A stretch of 59,478 nucleotides of DNA from Gracilibacteraceae bacterium (GTDB lineage: Bacteria; Bacillota; Desulfitobacteriia; Desulfitobacteriales; Syntrophobotulaceae), in NCBI GenBank assembly GCA_031266805.1, contig JAISAH010000044.1, forward strand, positions 1 to 59,478, given 5' to 3'. Both the position numbers and the translations under genes were made by a program. Shown in pieces: positions 33,939 to 44,603 of the stretch (position 1 is its first letter; each line of letters opens with the position of its first letter). The notes under the pieces were generated by a model. That model made no database searches and was not told where the DNA came from. It saw only the letters and a program-made list of their open reading frames with translations.

Positions 33939-36644
33939 ATGTCAAAGAAAACCATATCGCTGTTACTGTTAGCGGCTTTGCTCTGTACGCTGCTGCCGGT
34001 TCAGGTTTTCGCCGCTGACGCTGACAGCAGCCGGCTGGCTGGTAGTGACCGCATCGCCACCGCGCTGGAGATTTGCGACGCCGGCTGGTCCAGCGCGAAT
34101 ACCGTTGTCTTGGCCGCCGCGGATCAGGCCAATCTCGTCGATTCGCTGGCCGCGGCCTCTCTGGCCGGGCAGGAGAGCGCGCCTATCCTCTTAACTTTTA
34201 AAAACAGTCTCGCTTCCAATGTCCGCACCAAGATCCAAAACCTCGGGGCGACTAAAGTCTATGTGATCGGCGCCATATCCGACAGCGTCGTCGCCCAGCT
34301 GCGGGAAATTTCCGGTCTCTCCGTGGAGAAACTTGCCGGGCGTGACCGCTGGGCCACCTCCGACGCCATCAACGCTAAACTCACCGGTACGCAGGGTACG
34401 TTCGTCATCGGTTACAACGCTATTCCCGACGCCTTATCCGTCGGCTCGTTCGCCGCGGAGAACCACTATCAGATCGTACTGGCCGACGCGCAAGGCAATG
34501 TGTCTTCCGCTAAACTGATAGGCACGGTTTATATCGTCGGCGGCCAGGGCGTGGTCAAAGACATAAGCGGCGCCACCCGTTTCGGCGGCGCGGACCGTTA
34601 CGCGACTAACGCTCTCGTTATCAGCGGCCTGGGTTACAAATTTGACCGCAGCTATGTCGCTAACGGCGTATCCATGGTGGACGCGCTGTCGGCTTCCCCG
34701 CTGGCGGCCAAATACGGCGCGCCGATCTTTCTGGCTAACGGCGCCTCGGTCCCGGCCTTGAATAATTCCAATGTAAAAGGCAAACTGACGGCAGCCACCA
34801 AAGTTATCGCTTTGGGCGGCACGAGCGCCGTTTCCCAGGTGGCGGTCAACGCTTTTGGCAGCGCGGGCACAGGCGGCGGAACCACCCCCGGCGCCAGCGT
34901 GAACCTTTCCACGATCCAAAGCGTGGAAGCGGTGGACGCCAGTTTCGATACGCGCAAAGACAACCAGTATCTGCAGCTCAAGGTCAATAACGCGGTCGTT
35001 ACGATCCAGCAATTGGAAAGCGCCGGCTACGACGTGGAACTATCCGCCTCGGAATCGGTGTTTGGCGGCACGTCCCTTTCCAGTGACGGAAAACTGAACC
35101 AGCAGAGTTTGCAGGATCTTTACGACACCGGCGCGCGCGAGTTTTACTACGACGCGAATATTTATCTGCGCAGCGTGCTGGTCGGTCAGTCCGGCAGTTC
35201 GACGATCACGTTGATCGACGGCCGCTACACCGCTTCCGGCGGTATCGCCAGTTACCAGTTCAACATGATCGAAAATCAGGAAGGCAACCTGAATGAGGTC
35301 CTGAACATGACCAGCAATAAAATGGTGCTGGGCGAGACCTTCGAGATCGTGAACGTCAAAGCCGCCACATCTTCCAGCGGCGCGAACACCGATGTGACAT
35401 CCACCTTGGAACTGGCGTCTTCTAATTCCTGGGTGGTAGATGTGGAGACGAGCGGCAATTCCAAATTGCTGCACGCGGTAGGCGAGGGTACGAGTACGAT
35501 AACGATGAGGTCCGGCACGTCTTCCAAGACCGTGACCATCACTGTTTTAGGCAATAACGACGACGGCCGGGTATTATCACGAGCCACTCCGGATGTTTCG
35601 GTGGTAAAAGTGACCAACGGCGGCAGTGATTTCCTCACTTTGACGCTGAAAGATCAGTACGGCGACCCCTATGCCGGCGACGGGGCCTATATAGGCTCCC
35701 GCGACACAAATTTCGGCGGCACTTATAGGGACAGTGATGATTATTTTCTGGTTTCGTTCGAGGATTCAGATACGATCACGACCGAGGGCAAATCAACGCT
35801 GCGGGTCGACGGCACAGCCCGCGGTAAACGGGATGTACTCATTTACGGCGAACGCTACTACGGCGGCGGGACCTACAAAGAAGTCGGCCGTTTCGCGGTG
35901 GATGTCTCCAGTTCCACTTCTTCCGCTTCTTCCTATAAAGCGGTGGCTTCCAGCAGCGATTTCCGCAATTTCACGCTGGACCGGAATAAATTTGAAGAAA
36001 AATCGGAAATGGATTTCTATATCATGGGCTACAGTTCCAGCGGCTACAGCTTGGGACCAGCTACTATCAATGGTACCCCGACAATATCTGGTAACAGCAA
36101 TCTGATCGAAGCGATTGACACGACAGACGGGATGACGGTGAGATTGGTCGACACGGACACCAATGGGGAAGTTACGCTCAAAACGGGAAAACCGACCATA
36201 AACGTCAAGGTGGATGCCGGGACCAGCGGGCAGACCAAGACTGTTTCTGTGCCCATCACCGTCGTCAACACGGCGCCTTCGGTGACGAGGGCCAGTTTCC
36301 GCAGCATCACCAGTATCGACAGCGGCAACGTGGATCTCTCGGAGATTATCTCCTTTTCCAATGTTTACACGAGCGGCCTGCTGGGCGACGGCGTGCTGAA
36401 CGCCCGCGCGGCCGGCACAGAGTATCAGCTGGTGGAACTCTACTACACGGACGGTTCCATTGAGCAGGTGGTCGGCTATATCAAGACGAACCGCAAAGGC
36501 GTGACCTTCAATGGCAACGGCGAAAGCGCCAGTGATATTTCGATTTACACGGGAGACGACGCAGGAGCCACAGTGCAGTTCGCGCTGACCAATCCGAACG
36601 CCGGGACGACTGTCGCCTCATTGAGCGTGAGGATTAACAGATAG
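33939..36644 (+). CDS. Secreted surface protein with three CWB2 cell-wall-binding repeats
   Basis: 901 residues. A signal peptide (about 1-25, ending VFA-AD) is followed by three cell-wall-binding type 2 repeats starting RLAGSDRIATA (about 31), KLAGRDRWATS (about 130) and RFGGADRYATN (about 212). Such triplets anchor clostridial S-layer and surface proteins to anionic wall polymers. After a Gly/Thr linker come about 580 Ser/Thr/Gly-rich residues with beta-sandwich-like repeats. An S-layer or adhesin role is likely. It has a strong binding site (AAGGAGG) and lies immediately upstream of ispG. Confidence 0.9.
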   Translation: MSKKTISLLLLAALLCTLLPVQVFAADADSSRLAGSDRIATALEICDAGWSSANTVVLAAADQANLVDSLAAASLAGQESAPILLTFKNSLASNVRTKIQNLGATKVYVIGAISDSVVAQLREISGLSVEKLAGRDRWATSDAINAKLTGTQGTFVIGYNAIPDALSVGSFAAENHYQIVLADAQGNVSSAKLIGTVYIVGGQGVVKDISGATRFGGADRYATNALVISGLGYKFDRSYVANGVSMVDALSASPLAAKYGAPIFLANGASVPALNNSNVKGKLTAATKVIALGGTSAVSQVAVNAFGSAGTGGGTTPGASVNLSTIQSVEAVDASFDTRKDNQYLQLKVNNAVVTIQQLESAGYDVELSASESVFGGTSLSSDGKLNQQSLQDLYDTGAREFYYDANIYLRSVLVGQSGSSTITLIDGRYTASGGIASYQFNMIENQEGNLNEVLNMTSNKMVLGETFEIVNVKAATSSSGANTDVTSTLELASSNSWVVDVETSGNSKLLHAVGEGTSTITMRSGTSSKTVTITVLGNNDDGRVLSRATPDVSVVKVTNGGSDFLTLTLKDQYGDPYAGDGAYIGSRDTNFGGTYRDSDDYFLVSFEDSDTITTEGKSTLRVDGTARGKRDVLIYGERYYGGGTYKEVGRFAVDVSSSTSSASSYKAVASSSDFRNFTLDRNKFEEKSEMDFYIMGYSSSGYSLGPATINGTPTISGNSNLIEAIDTTDGMTVRLVDTDTNGEVTLKTGKPTINVKVDAGTSGQTKTVSVPITVVNTAPSVTRASFRSITSIDSGNVDLSEIISFSNVYTSGLLGDGVLNARAAGTEYQLVELYYTDGSIEQVVGYIKTNRKGVTFNGNGESASDISIYTGDDAGATVQFALTNPNAGTTVASLSVRINR

Positions 36645-36658
36645 CGTCGGGCAATGAA

Positions 36659-37771
36659 ATAGAGCGTCAGTCAAAGCGCCGGCGGACAAGGGAGATCAGG
36701 GTCGGCTCCGTACCGGTCGGCGGCAATAATCCGGTCGTTATTCAATCGATGACCAATACCGACACCCGGGATGTGGCGGCTACGCTGGCCCAGATCGCCG
36801 CCTTGCGGGACGCGGGCTGTCAAATAGTCCGCGTAGCCGTGCCGGACAGCGAGGCGGCGGCGGCGCTCAGGCGCTTGAGCCGGGAAAGCGCGCTGCCTTT
36901 GATTGCCGATATCCATTTTGATCACCGGCTGGCGCTTGCCGCGATAGCCGCGGGCGTCCACGGTTTGCGCCTTAATCCGGGCAATATCGGCTCCCGCCGC
37001 GCCGCGCGCGAAGTGGCGCGCGCGGCGCGGGACGGCGGGATCCCGATCCGCGTCGGCGTAAACGCCGGTTCCCTGGAACGGGAGATCGCAGCGCGTCACG
37101 GCGGCGTAACGGCGCGGGGTATGGTAGAAAGCGCGCTGGCTCACGTGGAGTTGCTGGCGGCCGAGAACCACGATCAGGTGAAGATCTCCCTCAAAGCGTC
37201 CCGGGTCCCGCTGATGATAGAAGCATATCATCTGCTGGCCGCGCAAACGGATTATCCGCTGCATATTGGCGTGACAGAAGCCGGCACGGCGCGCGGCGGC
37301 GTTGTGAAGTCGGCGGTGGGCATCGGCTCGCTTTTAGCGGCGGGCATCGGCGACACCATTCGCGTTTCTCTGACCGGGGATCCGGTGGCGGAAATACCCG
37401 TGGCCCGCGCTATTCTGGACGCGCTGGAATTGCGGCCGAACCGGCGGGAAGTCGTCAGTTGCCCGACCTGCGCCCGGACCGGCATTGATGTGGAAGGTCT
37501 GGCGGCGCGGGTAGAGGAAAAACTCAGCGCGCTGCCTGAACTGCGACGGCCGCTGACCGTGGCGGTGATGGGCTGCGCCGTCAACGGGCCGGGCGAAGCG
37601 CGGGAAGCGGATTTTGGCGTGGCGGGCGGAAGCGGATTAGGCGTGTTTTTTGCCCGGGGGCGGGTACGGGCCAAATTGCGTGAGGAGGAACTGCTGCCGG
37701 CGCTCTTTCGGGCTATAGACGAATTCGTTCGGGAGGACGCCGTAACCCGTAACCCTATAGTTACATCCTAA
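36659..37771 (+). CDS. ispG: 4-hydroxy-3-methylbut-2-enyl diphosphate synthase, start codon abnormal
   Basis: About 370 residues of IspG/GcpE, the [4Fe-4S] enzyme of the MEP isoprenoid pathway. GLRLNPGNIG, SCPTCARTG and GCAVNGPGEA (cluster cysteines) are present. Homology begins before the first ATG in frame (36749): RREIRVGSVPVGG-like residues (TREIRVGSVPVGGNNP) and IQSMTNTDTRD are read from about 36695. From the in-frame TAA at 36634 to 36749 there is no ATG, GTG or TTG. Either ATA (36659) is the start, or one base is missing: ATG at 36654 would read into the frame with one extra A. The body is intact. Confidence 0.88.
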   Translation: MERQSKRRRTREIRVGSVPVGGNNPVVIQSMTNTDTRDVAATLAQIAALRDAGCQIVRVAVPDSEAAAALRRLSRESALPLIADIHFDHRLALAAIAAGVHGLRLNPGNIGSRRAAREVARAARDGGIPIRVGVNAGSLEREIAARHGGVTARGMVESALAHVELLAAENHDQVKISLKASRVPLMIEAYHLLAAQTDYPLHIGVTEAGTARGGVVKSAVGIGSLLAAGIGDTIRVSLTGDPVAEIPVARAILDALELRPNRREVVSCPTCARTGIDVEGLAARVEEKLSALPELRRPLTVAVMGCAVNGPGEAREADFGVAGGSGLGVFFARGRVRAKLREEELLPALFRAIDEFVREDAVTRNPIVTS

Positions 37772-37929
37772 GGAACTGTTTGAAAATAAAGCAGCCATTT
37801 GACTTGATCTTTCGCGTCCTGACTGCGTTGCCAGGTTCCGCGAATACCACCAGTATTAGCGAAACCTGGCGTCTTCCCAGGACGCGAAATTCCGTCGTCA
37901 ACTGACCACTTTATTTCCAAACAGTCCCT
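37771..37929. repeat. 159-bp nested inverted-repeat element (MITE- or REP-like)
   Basis: Three nested pairs of arms fold the whole segment. The outer 21-bp arms (37771-37791 and 37909-37929) match at 19 positions. TTCGCGTCCTG (37811-37821) pairs perfectly with 37878-37888. A 17-bp inner hairpin (37831-37847 with 37853-37869) matches at 15 positions. The left end touches the ispG stop codon (37769-37771); the right end is just before the tRNA promoter. It could be a non-autonomous mobile element or a processed RNA hairpin. No second copy is visible in the window. Confidence 0.75.
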
Positions 37930-37945
37930 AATTTTTTGCAAAAGC

Positions 37946-37973
37946 TTGACAAATATTTTTAGCGCGTTATAAT
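37946..37973 (+). promoter_or_regulatory. tRNA-Asn promoter
   Basis: TTGACA (37946-37951), 16 bases and TATAAT (37968-37973), 15 bases before the tRNA. Confidence 0.8.
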
Positions 37974-37987
37974 TAAAAAGAAAGAGT

Positions 37988-38062
37988 TCCTCGATAGCTC
38001 AATGGTAGAGCAACCGGCTGTTAACCGGTAGGTTGCAGGTTCGAGTCCTGCTCGGGGAGCCA
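37988..38062 (+). tRNA. tRNA-Asn (GTT)
   Basis: A complete cloverleaf of 75 bases with encoded CCA. The acceptor arms TCCTCGA and TCGGGGA pair fully (one G-U). The anticodon loop is CTGTTAA between ACCGG and CCGGT, giving anticodon GTT. GGTTCGAGTCC is the T loop. It stands alone behind its own promoter. Confidence 0.96.
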
Positions 38063-38198
38063 TAACATTTTACTGGCTTTCATGGTTGCGCAGCGGACAG
38101 TAATTATTTTCGCCGCATCCTTTATTTTTCATTGTTAATATGATAGAATAGGGCCAGGCTTAACTGTTGTCAGACGGTTAAGGGAAAGGAGAACGGTT

Positions 38199-38816
38199 AT
38201 GCGTATTATGAAAGTAAACGATAACACGGTTCGTATTTTCATCTCCTTTACTGAACTAGCCGACATGAATCTCTCTTTGACGGATTTTTTTCAAAGGACG
38301 ACGCGTTCGGAGCAGTTTTTTTGGGATTTGATCGCTAAAGCTCGGGATGAGGTGGGGTTTCATCTTGATCAGCCGTTCTGGATCCAGGCTATGGTCGCCT
38401 CCAATGATGAATTTGTGGTTACGGTGGTTAAACAGGAGGAACAGACGGAAACCGATCTGGAGCAGATCCTGCAGCATACTATAAATGAACGGCGGTCGGC
38501 CCTGCGTCAAGCCAATAAAACGGCGCCCAGAGAGGAATGGGTGTACGCTTTTGAGGATCTGGAGGACGCGGTGGACGCGGCCGCGGCTTTGCCGGCGGCG
38601 CCGGAGGCTGTAAGCGCGCTGTATAATTACGAGGGCGAATATTATATTGCTTTGAGTAAAGTCACGGCGGTGCGCAAAAGGAAAAACGTGGAAACAATCC
38701 TTGACGAATACGGAGAGGCCATGCTCTTCGCGGAAGGATTTTTGCGCGAACACGCTGAGATTATCATAGCCGAACAGGCGATTCCCAAATTAAAACTTTT
38801 GCGCGGCGCCAAATAA
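38199..38816 (+). CDS. mecA: Adaptor protein MecA
   Basis: 205 residues. The N-terminus (MRIMKVNDNTVRIFISFTEL) and the following DLSL-like segment with F.WDLI match MecA, the adaptor that brings substrates to ClpC/ClpP and controls its ATPase. The C-terminal part (FEDLEDAVDAAA, YYIALSKV) fits the ClpC-binding domain. AAAGGAGAA precedes the ATG. ClpC is not in the window. Confidence 0.88.
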   Translation: MRIMKVNDNTVRIFISFTELADMNLSLTDFFQRTTRSEQFFWDLIAKARDEVGFHLDQPFWIQAMVASNDEFVVTVVKQEEQTETDLEQILQHTINERRSALRQANKTAPREEWVYAFEDLEDAVDAAAALPAAPEAVSALYNYEGEYYIALSKVTAVRKRKNVETILDEYGEAMLFAEGFLREHAEIIIAEQAIPKLKLLRGAK

Positions 38817-38846
38817 TAAGCTGTCCAGCGCGGGGAGCGGGTCTTT

Positions 38847-40136
38847 TTGCAAAAGAAGAAAAAGAAGAGGAAGCAAAGCGTCGGTGGTTGGCTCTTGCTG
38901 GCGGCAATTTGTCTGACTGGCGTTTTGGTGGGCACGGCTGTTTTTGGTTTGGTGTGGTTTCGCGGCGCGGGCATGTATTGGGCTGATAAACCGAACACTA
39001 TGCTCCAGCCGGTTGAGGCCGCTGAAAAGCTGGAAAAAAGGATCAGTGTTCTCCTGATAGGCGCGGATAAACGTCCGGAAGAAACATATTACAATACCGA
39101 CACGTTGATCTTAGCCACAGTCGATCCAAACACGCGGGTCGTGTCAATGCTGTCTCTCTTGCGGGATACGCGCGTGCGCAAAAACGGCGAGGACATAAAA
39201 ATAAATTCTATCGTCATGCGCTGGGGCGTGCAGAGTTTGCTGGACGAGGTGGAAAGTCTTACGGGTATTCGGCCTGACGGCTACATCATGACGAATTTCG
39301 AGGGATTCAAGGATGTGGTCGACACATTGGAAGGCATAGAGATCAATGTGGAAAAGGATATGTATTTTGAAACAGGCGATGAGGGAGAGGACGGGGTCAT
39401 CGACCTGCGCGCCGGGTTTCAGACGCTGAACGGTCTGCAGGCGCTGCAGTACGCGCGTTTTCGCAATGACGCCTTGGCGGACGTTTCCCGTTCCGGGCGG
39501 CAGCAGACGGTGCTGAAAGCTATCGCCCGCAAATGTCTCGACCCTTCGGTCATCGTAAAACTGCCGACGCTGACGCCTCAGTTGCTGAACGCTGTGGAAT
39601 CTGATATCGGTATGCCGGATTTGATGCGTTTGGCCAAAGTGGGAGTGGGGTTTGACCATATTGAAATAGTTTCTCAGACTATCCCGGGCAATTTTCTGGA
39701 ACTGGACGACGTCAGCTATTGGGAAGTGGACAGGGCCGCCGCTCTCCGGGCGGGAGAAAATCTGCTGCTGGGTATAGTTTCTGACCGCGTCTTTGACGGC
39801 GCGGTACTCAGTCATTTGGACGCGGAAACGCGGGCGCGCGTCACCGGCGGTCAGGGCGGCGCGGCGGCGGAAACAGGCGAGGGCGCCGCCGGATCGGGAT
39901 CCGGCCCGGACCCGGATAGAGAGCCCGTAGCCCCGCCGGAATCTCCGGCGGAAACACAAACCGTGACCCCAGCGGAAACACCGGCTGCAACCTCGCCTGA
40001 ACCGCCAGCCGAAACGCCGGCGGAACCCGCGGAGGAACCGGCTGGATCCGCGGAAGAACCGCCGAAAGAAAACGGCTATACACAGGAAGAACTGGAATAT
40101 ATGCGGGACTGGTCGGAGTTATCCGATGACGACTAG
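38847..40136 (+). CDS. LytR-CpsA-Psr family protein (first copy)
   Basis: 429 residues. A short cytoplasmic Lys-rich N-terminus, one membrane segment (about 13-33), then an LCP domain with SVLLIGADKR, LLRDTRV, KINSIVMRWG, ALQYARFRND and SRSGRQQ. The conserved arginines that bind polyprenyl phosphate are present. LCP proteins attach teichoic acids or capsule to peptidoglycan on the outer face of the membrane. A tail of about 100 residues rich in Pro, Glu, Thr and Ala follows. The start is TTG after GGGGAG. It is followed closely by a paralogue. Confidence 0.9.
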   Translation: MQKKKKKRKQSVGGWLLLAAICLTGVLVGTAVFGLVWFRGAGMYWADKPNTMLQPVEAAEKLEKRISVLLIGADKRPEETYYNTDTLILATVDPNTRVVSMLSLLRDTRVRKNGEDIKINSIVMRWGVQSLLDEVESLTGIRPDGYIMTNFEGFKDVVDTLEGIEINVEKDMYFETGDEGEDGVIDLRAGFQTLNGLQALQYARFRNDALADVSRSGRQQTVLKAIARKCLDPSVIVKLPTLTPQLLNAVESDIGMPDLMRLAKVGVGFDHIEIVSQTIPGNFLELDDVSYWEVDRAAALRAGENLLLGIVSDRVFDGAVLSHLDAETRARVTGGQGGAAAETGEGAAGSGSGPDPDREPVAPPESPAETQTVTPAETPAATSPEPPAETPAEPAEEPAGSAEEPPKENGYTQEELEYMRDWSELSDDD

Positions 40137-40164
40137 GCCGGTTCGGCCGGGGAGAGGTGATGGG

Positions 40165-41361
40165 GTGGCGCGAAGAAAAAAAAGAGGCAAAAAAAATTGG
40201 CTGCTGACCTTGCTGATCGCCGTGCTGGCGGCGCTGGCTCTGGTACTCATAGTCGCCGGCGCCATGACGCTGTATTTTCTTCACGAAGAACCGAAATCGT
40301 CCGTTCCTCTTGCCGCTCAACAGGCGGAAAACCAAGAGGCGGAGGAGGAAGAAACCTTGGATAAACGGGTCAGCGTTTTGTTGATTGGGACGGACAAACG
40401 CCCGGGGGAATCTTACTTTAATTCCGATGTTCTCATAGTCGCGAGCGTCGATCCGGAGGCCAAGATCATATCGCTCCTTTCCGTGCCGCGGGATACGCGG
40501 GTAAAGTACAACGGTTCGCATATCAAAATAAATTCCCTGCCCATGTACGCCAATATTCAGGCTTTGACGGATGAAATCGCCGAGTTGACCGGCATACCGC
40601 TCAACGGATATTTGCTGACTAATTTCGCGGGGTTTAAAGAAATAATAGACATATTGGGCGGAGTGGACATTTACGTAGAACAGGATATGTATAAACTCAC
40701 GGGAGACAAGGAAGACGGCGTCATCGACCTGCGGCAGGGGCAGCAGCATCTGGACGGATCGCAGGCACTGCAGTACGCCCGTTTTCGCGATAATGTCTCG
40801 GCGGACATAGGGCGCACGGCCCGTCAGCAAAAAATGTTGAAAGCCGTGGCGGCGAAGGCGATGCAAGCCGATATCATCACGAAGATCCCCCAGCTTTTAC
40901 CGCAGGCGCTTAAAGCGGTTGAGACGGATCTGCCTTTTCAGGATTTATTGAAACTGGCTAAAGTAGCCGTTCATTTCAGCGACGCTTCTATAATAAATCA
41001 GACCATGCCGGGCTGGCCTATCATGCTGAACAGTTTGAGTTATTGGGAAGTCAACAGGCGGGCGGCCCTTATGATGGGGCGGAACGTCATGCTGGGCATC
41101 ACGACGGACCGGACGTCCGACTATAGCGCCATGTCCGATATGGATCCGGAGGTTCGCAATATGCTGGCGCAGGAAGCGGCGGCCAGAGCGGAAGCGGAGG
41201 CTCAGGCGGAAGCGGAGGCTCAGGCGGAGGCGGAAGCGGAGGCACAGGCGGAGGCGGAAGCCGGTTATGAGGGCGAACCGGAGCAGCCGTTTGAAGGCGA
41301 AACAGACGGAATGCCGGAGTTTGATTATTCGGAGCCTCCGGCGGAGCAGGAAGGGGAATAG
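40165..41361 (+). CDS. LytR-CpsA-Psr family protein (second copy)
   Basis: 398 residues with the same layout as its neighbour: Lys/Arg-rich start, one membrane segment (about 11-35), LCP core (SVLLIGTDKRPGES, VPRDTRVKYNG, KINSLPMYA, LQYARFRDN). The tail is a low-complexity run of Ala-Glu and Gln-Ala-Glu repeats (41190-41270), then acidic residues. A GTG at 40165 follows GGGGAGAGG; an ATG at 40126 overlapping the previous gene is the alternative. Tandem duplication with different tails suggests the two proteins divide substrates or locations. Confidence 0.9.
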   Translation: MARRKKRGKKNWLLTLLIAVLAALALVLIVAGAMTLYFLHEEPKSSVPLAAQQAENQEAEEEETLDKRVSVLLIGTDKRPGESYFNSDVLIVASVDPEAKIISLLSVPRDTRVKYNGSHIKINSLPMYANIQALTDEIAELTGIPLNGYLLTNFAGFKEIIDILGGVDIYVEQDMYKLTGDKEDGVIDLRQGQQHLDGSQALQYARFRDNVSADIGRTARQQKMLKAVAAKAMQADIITKIPQLLPQALKAVETDLPFQDLLKLAKVAVHFSDASIINQTMPGWPIMLNSLSYWEVNRRAALMMGRNVMLGITTDRTSDYSAMSDMDPEVRNMLAQEAAARAEAEAQAEAEAQAEAEAEAQAEAEAGYEGEPEQPFEGETDGMPEFDYSEPPAEQEGE

Positions 41362-41368
41362 ACGGGTA

Positions 41369-42205
41369 ATGACGGTTCAAATCGTTACAGACAGCACCAG
41401 CGAGTTGACGGGCCGTTCGGAAGCTTTCGACATACAAATATTGCCTTTATTGGTGTTTGTTGGTACGGAATGTTACAGAGACGGACTGGATCTGAGCAGT
41501 GAGGAATTTTTTCACAAGATGGCGGAAAGTCCAAGTCTACCCACTACGTCGCAAGTGACGCCGGCCCAGTTTGCGGAGGCTTTTCGCGCTCATCGCGAAG
41601 CCGGCCGGGAAGTGGTCGGTATTTTTATTTCCTCAAAACTGAGCGGTACTTATAATTCCGCTGTGCTGGCCCAGGAAACTTTGGGCGGGGACGGCGTTTA
41701 CCTCATCGATTCTCAAACAGCGACATTTTCTCTCGGCGCTATCGTGCTGGAGGCGGCGCGTCTGGCCCGCGAAGGGCGCGGCGGGGCGGAAATCGCGGAA
41801 TGGGCGCGGCGCGCCGTCGCGACGCATATGATGTACGGCGTTATCGACAGTCTCGACCATCTGCGCCGCGGAGGCAGACTGTCCCTTGGTTCGGCTATTG
41901 TAGGCAATATCCTCGGCGTCAAACCGGTCATCACTATCCGCGACGGCGAAGTGATAATGCTGGCCAAAGCGCGCGGTTATAAAAACGCGCTGCGCTGGAT
42001 GCTGGACGACTCGGAAAAAAACGGCTTGCCGATGCGGGGGAAAACGGTGTATCTGGCTTACAGCGTGGATAAATCAGGATTGAAGCTTGTGGAGGAAATG
42101 ATCCGGCAAAAATTTGAGCCGCGGGAATTTGTCGCGCTGGAAATCGGCGCGGTGGTCGGCACGCATATAGGCCCCGGCGCCTTGGGTTTTTGCGTGGTGG
42201 AATGA
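41369..42205 (+). CDS. DegV family fatty-acid-binding protein
   Basis: 278 residues. VTDSTSEL at the N-terminus, PTTSQVTPAQF, ISSKLSGTYNSA, VYLIDSQTATFSLG, DSLDHLRRGGRLS and the C-terminal GTHIGPGALG are the DegV landmarks. DegV/FakB proteins bind a fatty acid and present it to the FakA kinase. FakA is not in the window. The ATG at 41369 lies eight bases after the second LCP gene stop, with GGGT as a weak binding site, so coupling is likely. Confidence 0.92.
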   Translation: MTVQIVTDSTSELTGRSEAFDIQILPLLVFVGTECYRDGLDLSSEEFFHKMAESPSLPTTSQVTPAQFAEAFRAHREAGREVVGIFISSKLSGTYNSAVLAQETLGGDGVYLIDSQTATFSLGAIVLEAARLAREGRGGAEIAEWARRAVATHMMYGVIDSLDHLRRGGRLSLGSAIVGNILGVKPVITIRDGEVIMLAKARGYKNALRWMLDDSEKNGLPMRGKTVYLAYSVDKSGLKLVEEMIRQKFEPREFVALEIGAVVGTHIGPGALGFCVVE

Positions 42206-42335
42206 CTCGAAGAGGGTTTTGCCATAAAAACGGCTTAAAAATGGCCCGCGAGACGAAATAGAGAGAATTACGGAGATAAACGGCGGTATAAGCCGATAAA
42301 TGAACATAAACGCTCCTAAACGCCGATAATCAGGA

Positions 42336-42364
42336 TTGCAATTTTTCCAGCAAAGGAATATTAT
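42336..42364 (+). promoter_or_regulatory. groESL promoter
   Basis: TTGCAA (42336-42341), 17 bases and TATTAT (42359-42364), placing the transcription start just before the CIRCE element. The upstream gap (42206-42335) contains nothing I recognise. Confidence 0.65.
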
Positions 42365-42374
42365 AACGATGATA

Positions 42375-42401
42375 TCAGCACTCGCCGGAGGTGAGTGCTA
42401 A
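42375..42401 (+). promoter_or_regulatory. CIRCE operator (HrcA binding site)
   Basis: AGCACTC-N9-GAGTGCT (42377-42399), with flanking TC and AA, matches the CIRCE consensus TTAGCACTC-N9-GAGTGCTAA except at the first two bases. It means HrcA represses groESL and heat relieves it. hrcA itself is not in the window. Confidence 0.95.
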
Positions 42402-42445
42402 CAATAAGGAAACACATTCCATTTCTGAGGGAGGGAACTAAGTTT

Positions 42446-42736
42446 ATGAAACTGAGACCTTTAGGCGATCGTGTGATCATCAAAGCGGTGGAAAAGGAAG
42501 AAAAAAGCAAGGGCGGCATCATCATGCCCGATACGGCGAAAGAGAAGCCGCTTGAAGGGGAGATCATGGCTGTCGGCCCCGGCAAACTTGACGACGACGG
42601 CAAACGTCAGCCCATGGACGTCAAGGTAGGGGACAGAGTGATCTATTCCAAGTATTCCGGCACGGAGATCAAATTTGACGGCGAAGAATACCTGATTTTG
42701 CGCGAGACCGACGTCCAGGCCGTAGTGGAAAAGTGA
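42446..42736 (+). CDS. groES: Co-chaperonin GroES
   Basis: 96 residues. [12 protein letters not shown], the mobile loop ([18 protein letters not shown]) and [14 protein letters not shown] are characteristic. GroES caps the GroEL chamber during folding. GAGGGAGGG precedes the ATG at 42446. CIRCE and promoter lie immediately upstream; groEL follows after 44 bases. Confidence 0.98.
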   Translation: MKLRPLGDRVIIKAVEKEEKSKGGIIMPDTAKEKPLEGEIMAVGPGKLDDDGKRQPMDVKVGDRVIYSKYSGTEIKFDGEEYLILRETDVQAVVEK

Positions 42737-42765
42737 GCTTTGCTGAACAAAGTTTAACGAACTGA

Positions 42766-44415
<1,650 letters not shown>

Positions 44416-44458
44416 GACGCGCTGTCAGGCGCCTGTTGACAATTAAGGAATTTCAGAT

Positions 44459-44493
44459 CGAAAAAACCGTCTCTTTCCGGAGGCGGTTTTTTT
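44459..44493 (+). terminator. Rho-independent terminator after groEL
   Basis: AAAAAACCGTCTC and GAGGCGGTTTTTTT form a stem around a short loop, ending in seven T residues. A-tract, stem and T-tract are all present. Confidence 0.9.
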
Positions 44494-44531
44494 AGTATGA
44501 TCGCAGTGGTTAGTTTTTGCTAATGTTTTTA

Positions 44532-44561
44532 TTGACGCTCTTTGAGAGGATATGTTATACT
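44532..44561 (+). promoter_or_regulatory. Promoter of the DUF4418/ABC triad
   Basis: TTGACG (44532-44537), 18 bases and TATACT (44556-44561) with an upstream TG. It lies 42 bases before the DUF4418 GTG. Confidence 0.72.
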
Positions 44562-44603
44562 GAGTTAGGCGCCGATTATTCTTTAATTACGAGGAGGGCT
44601 TTA

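Noticed and set aside
41190-41270. Tandem GAAGCGGAGGC-like DNA repeats considered as a repeat array
   Set aside because: They encode the Ala-Glu/Gln-Ala-Glu tail of the second LCP protein in frame and are too short and unspaced for a CRISPR array.
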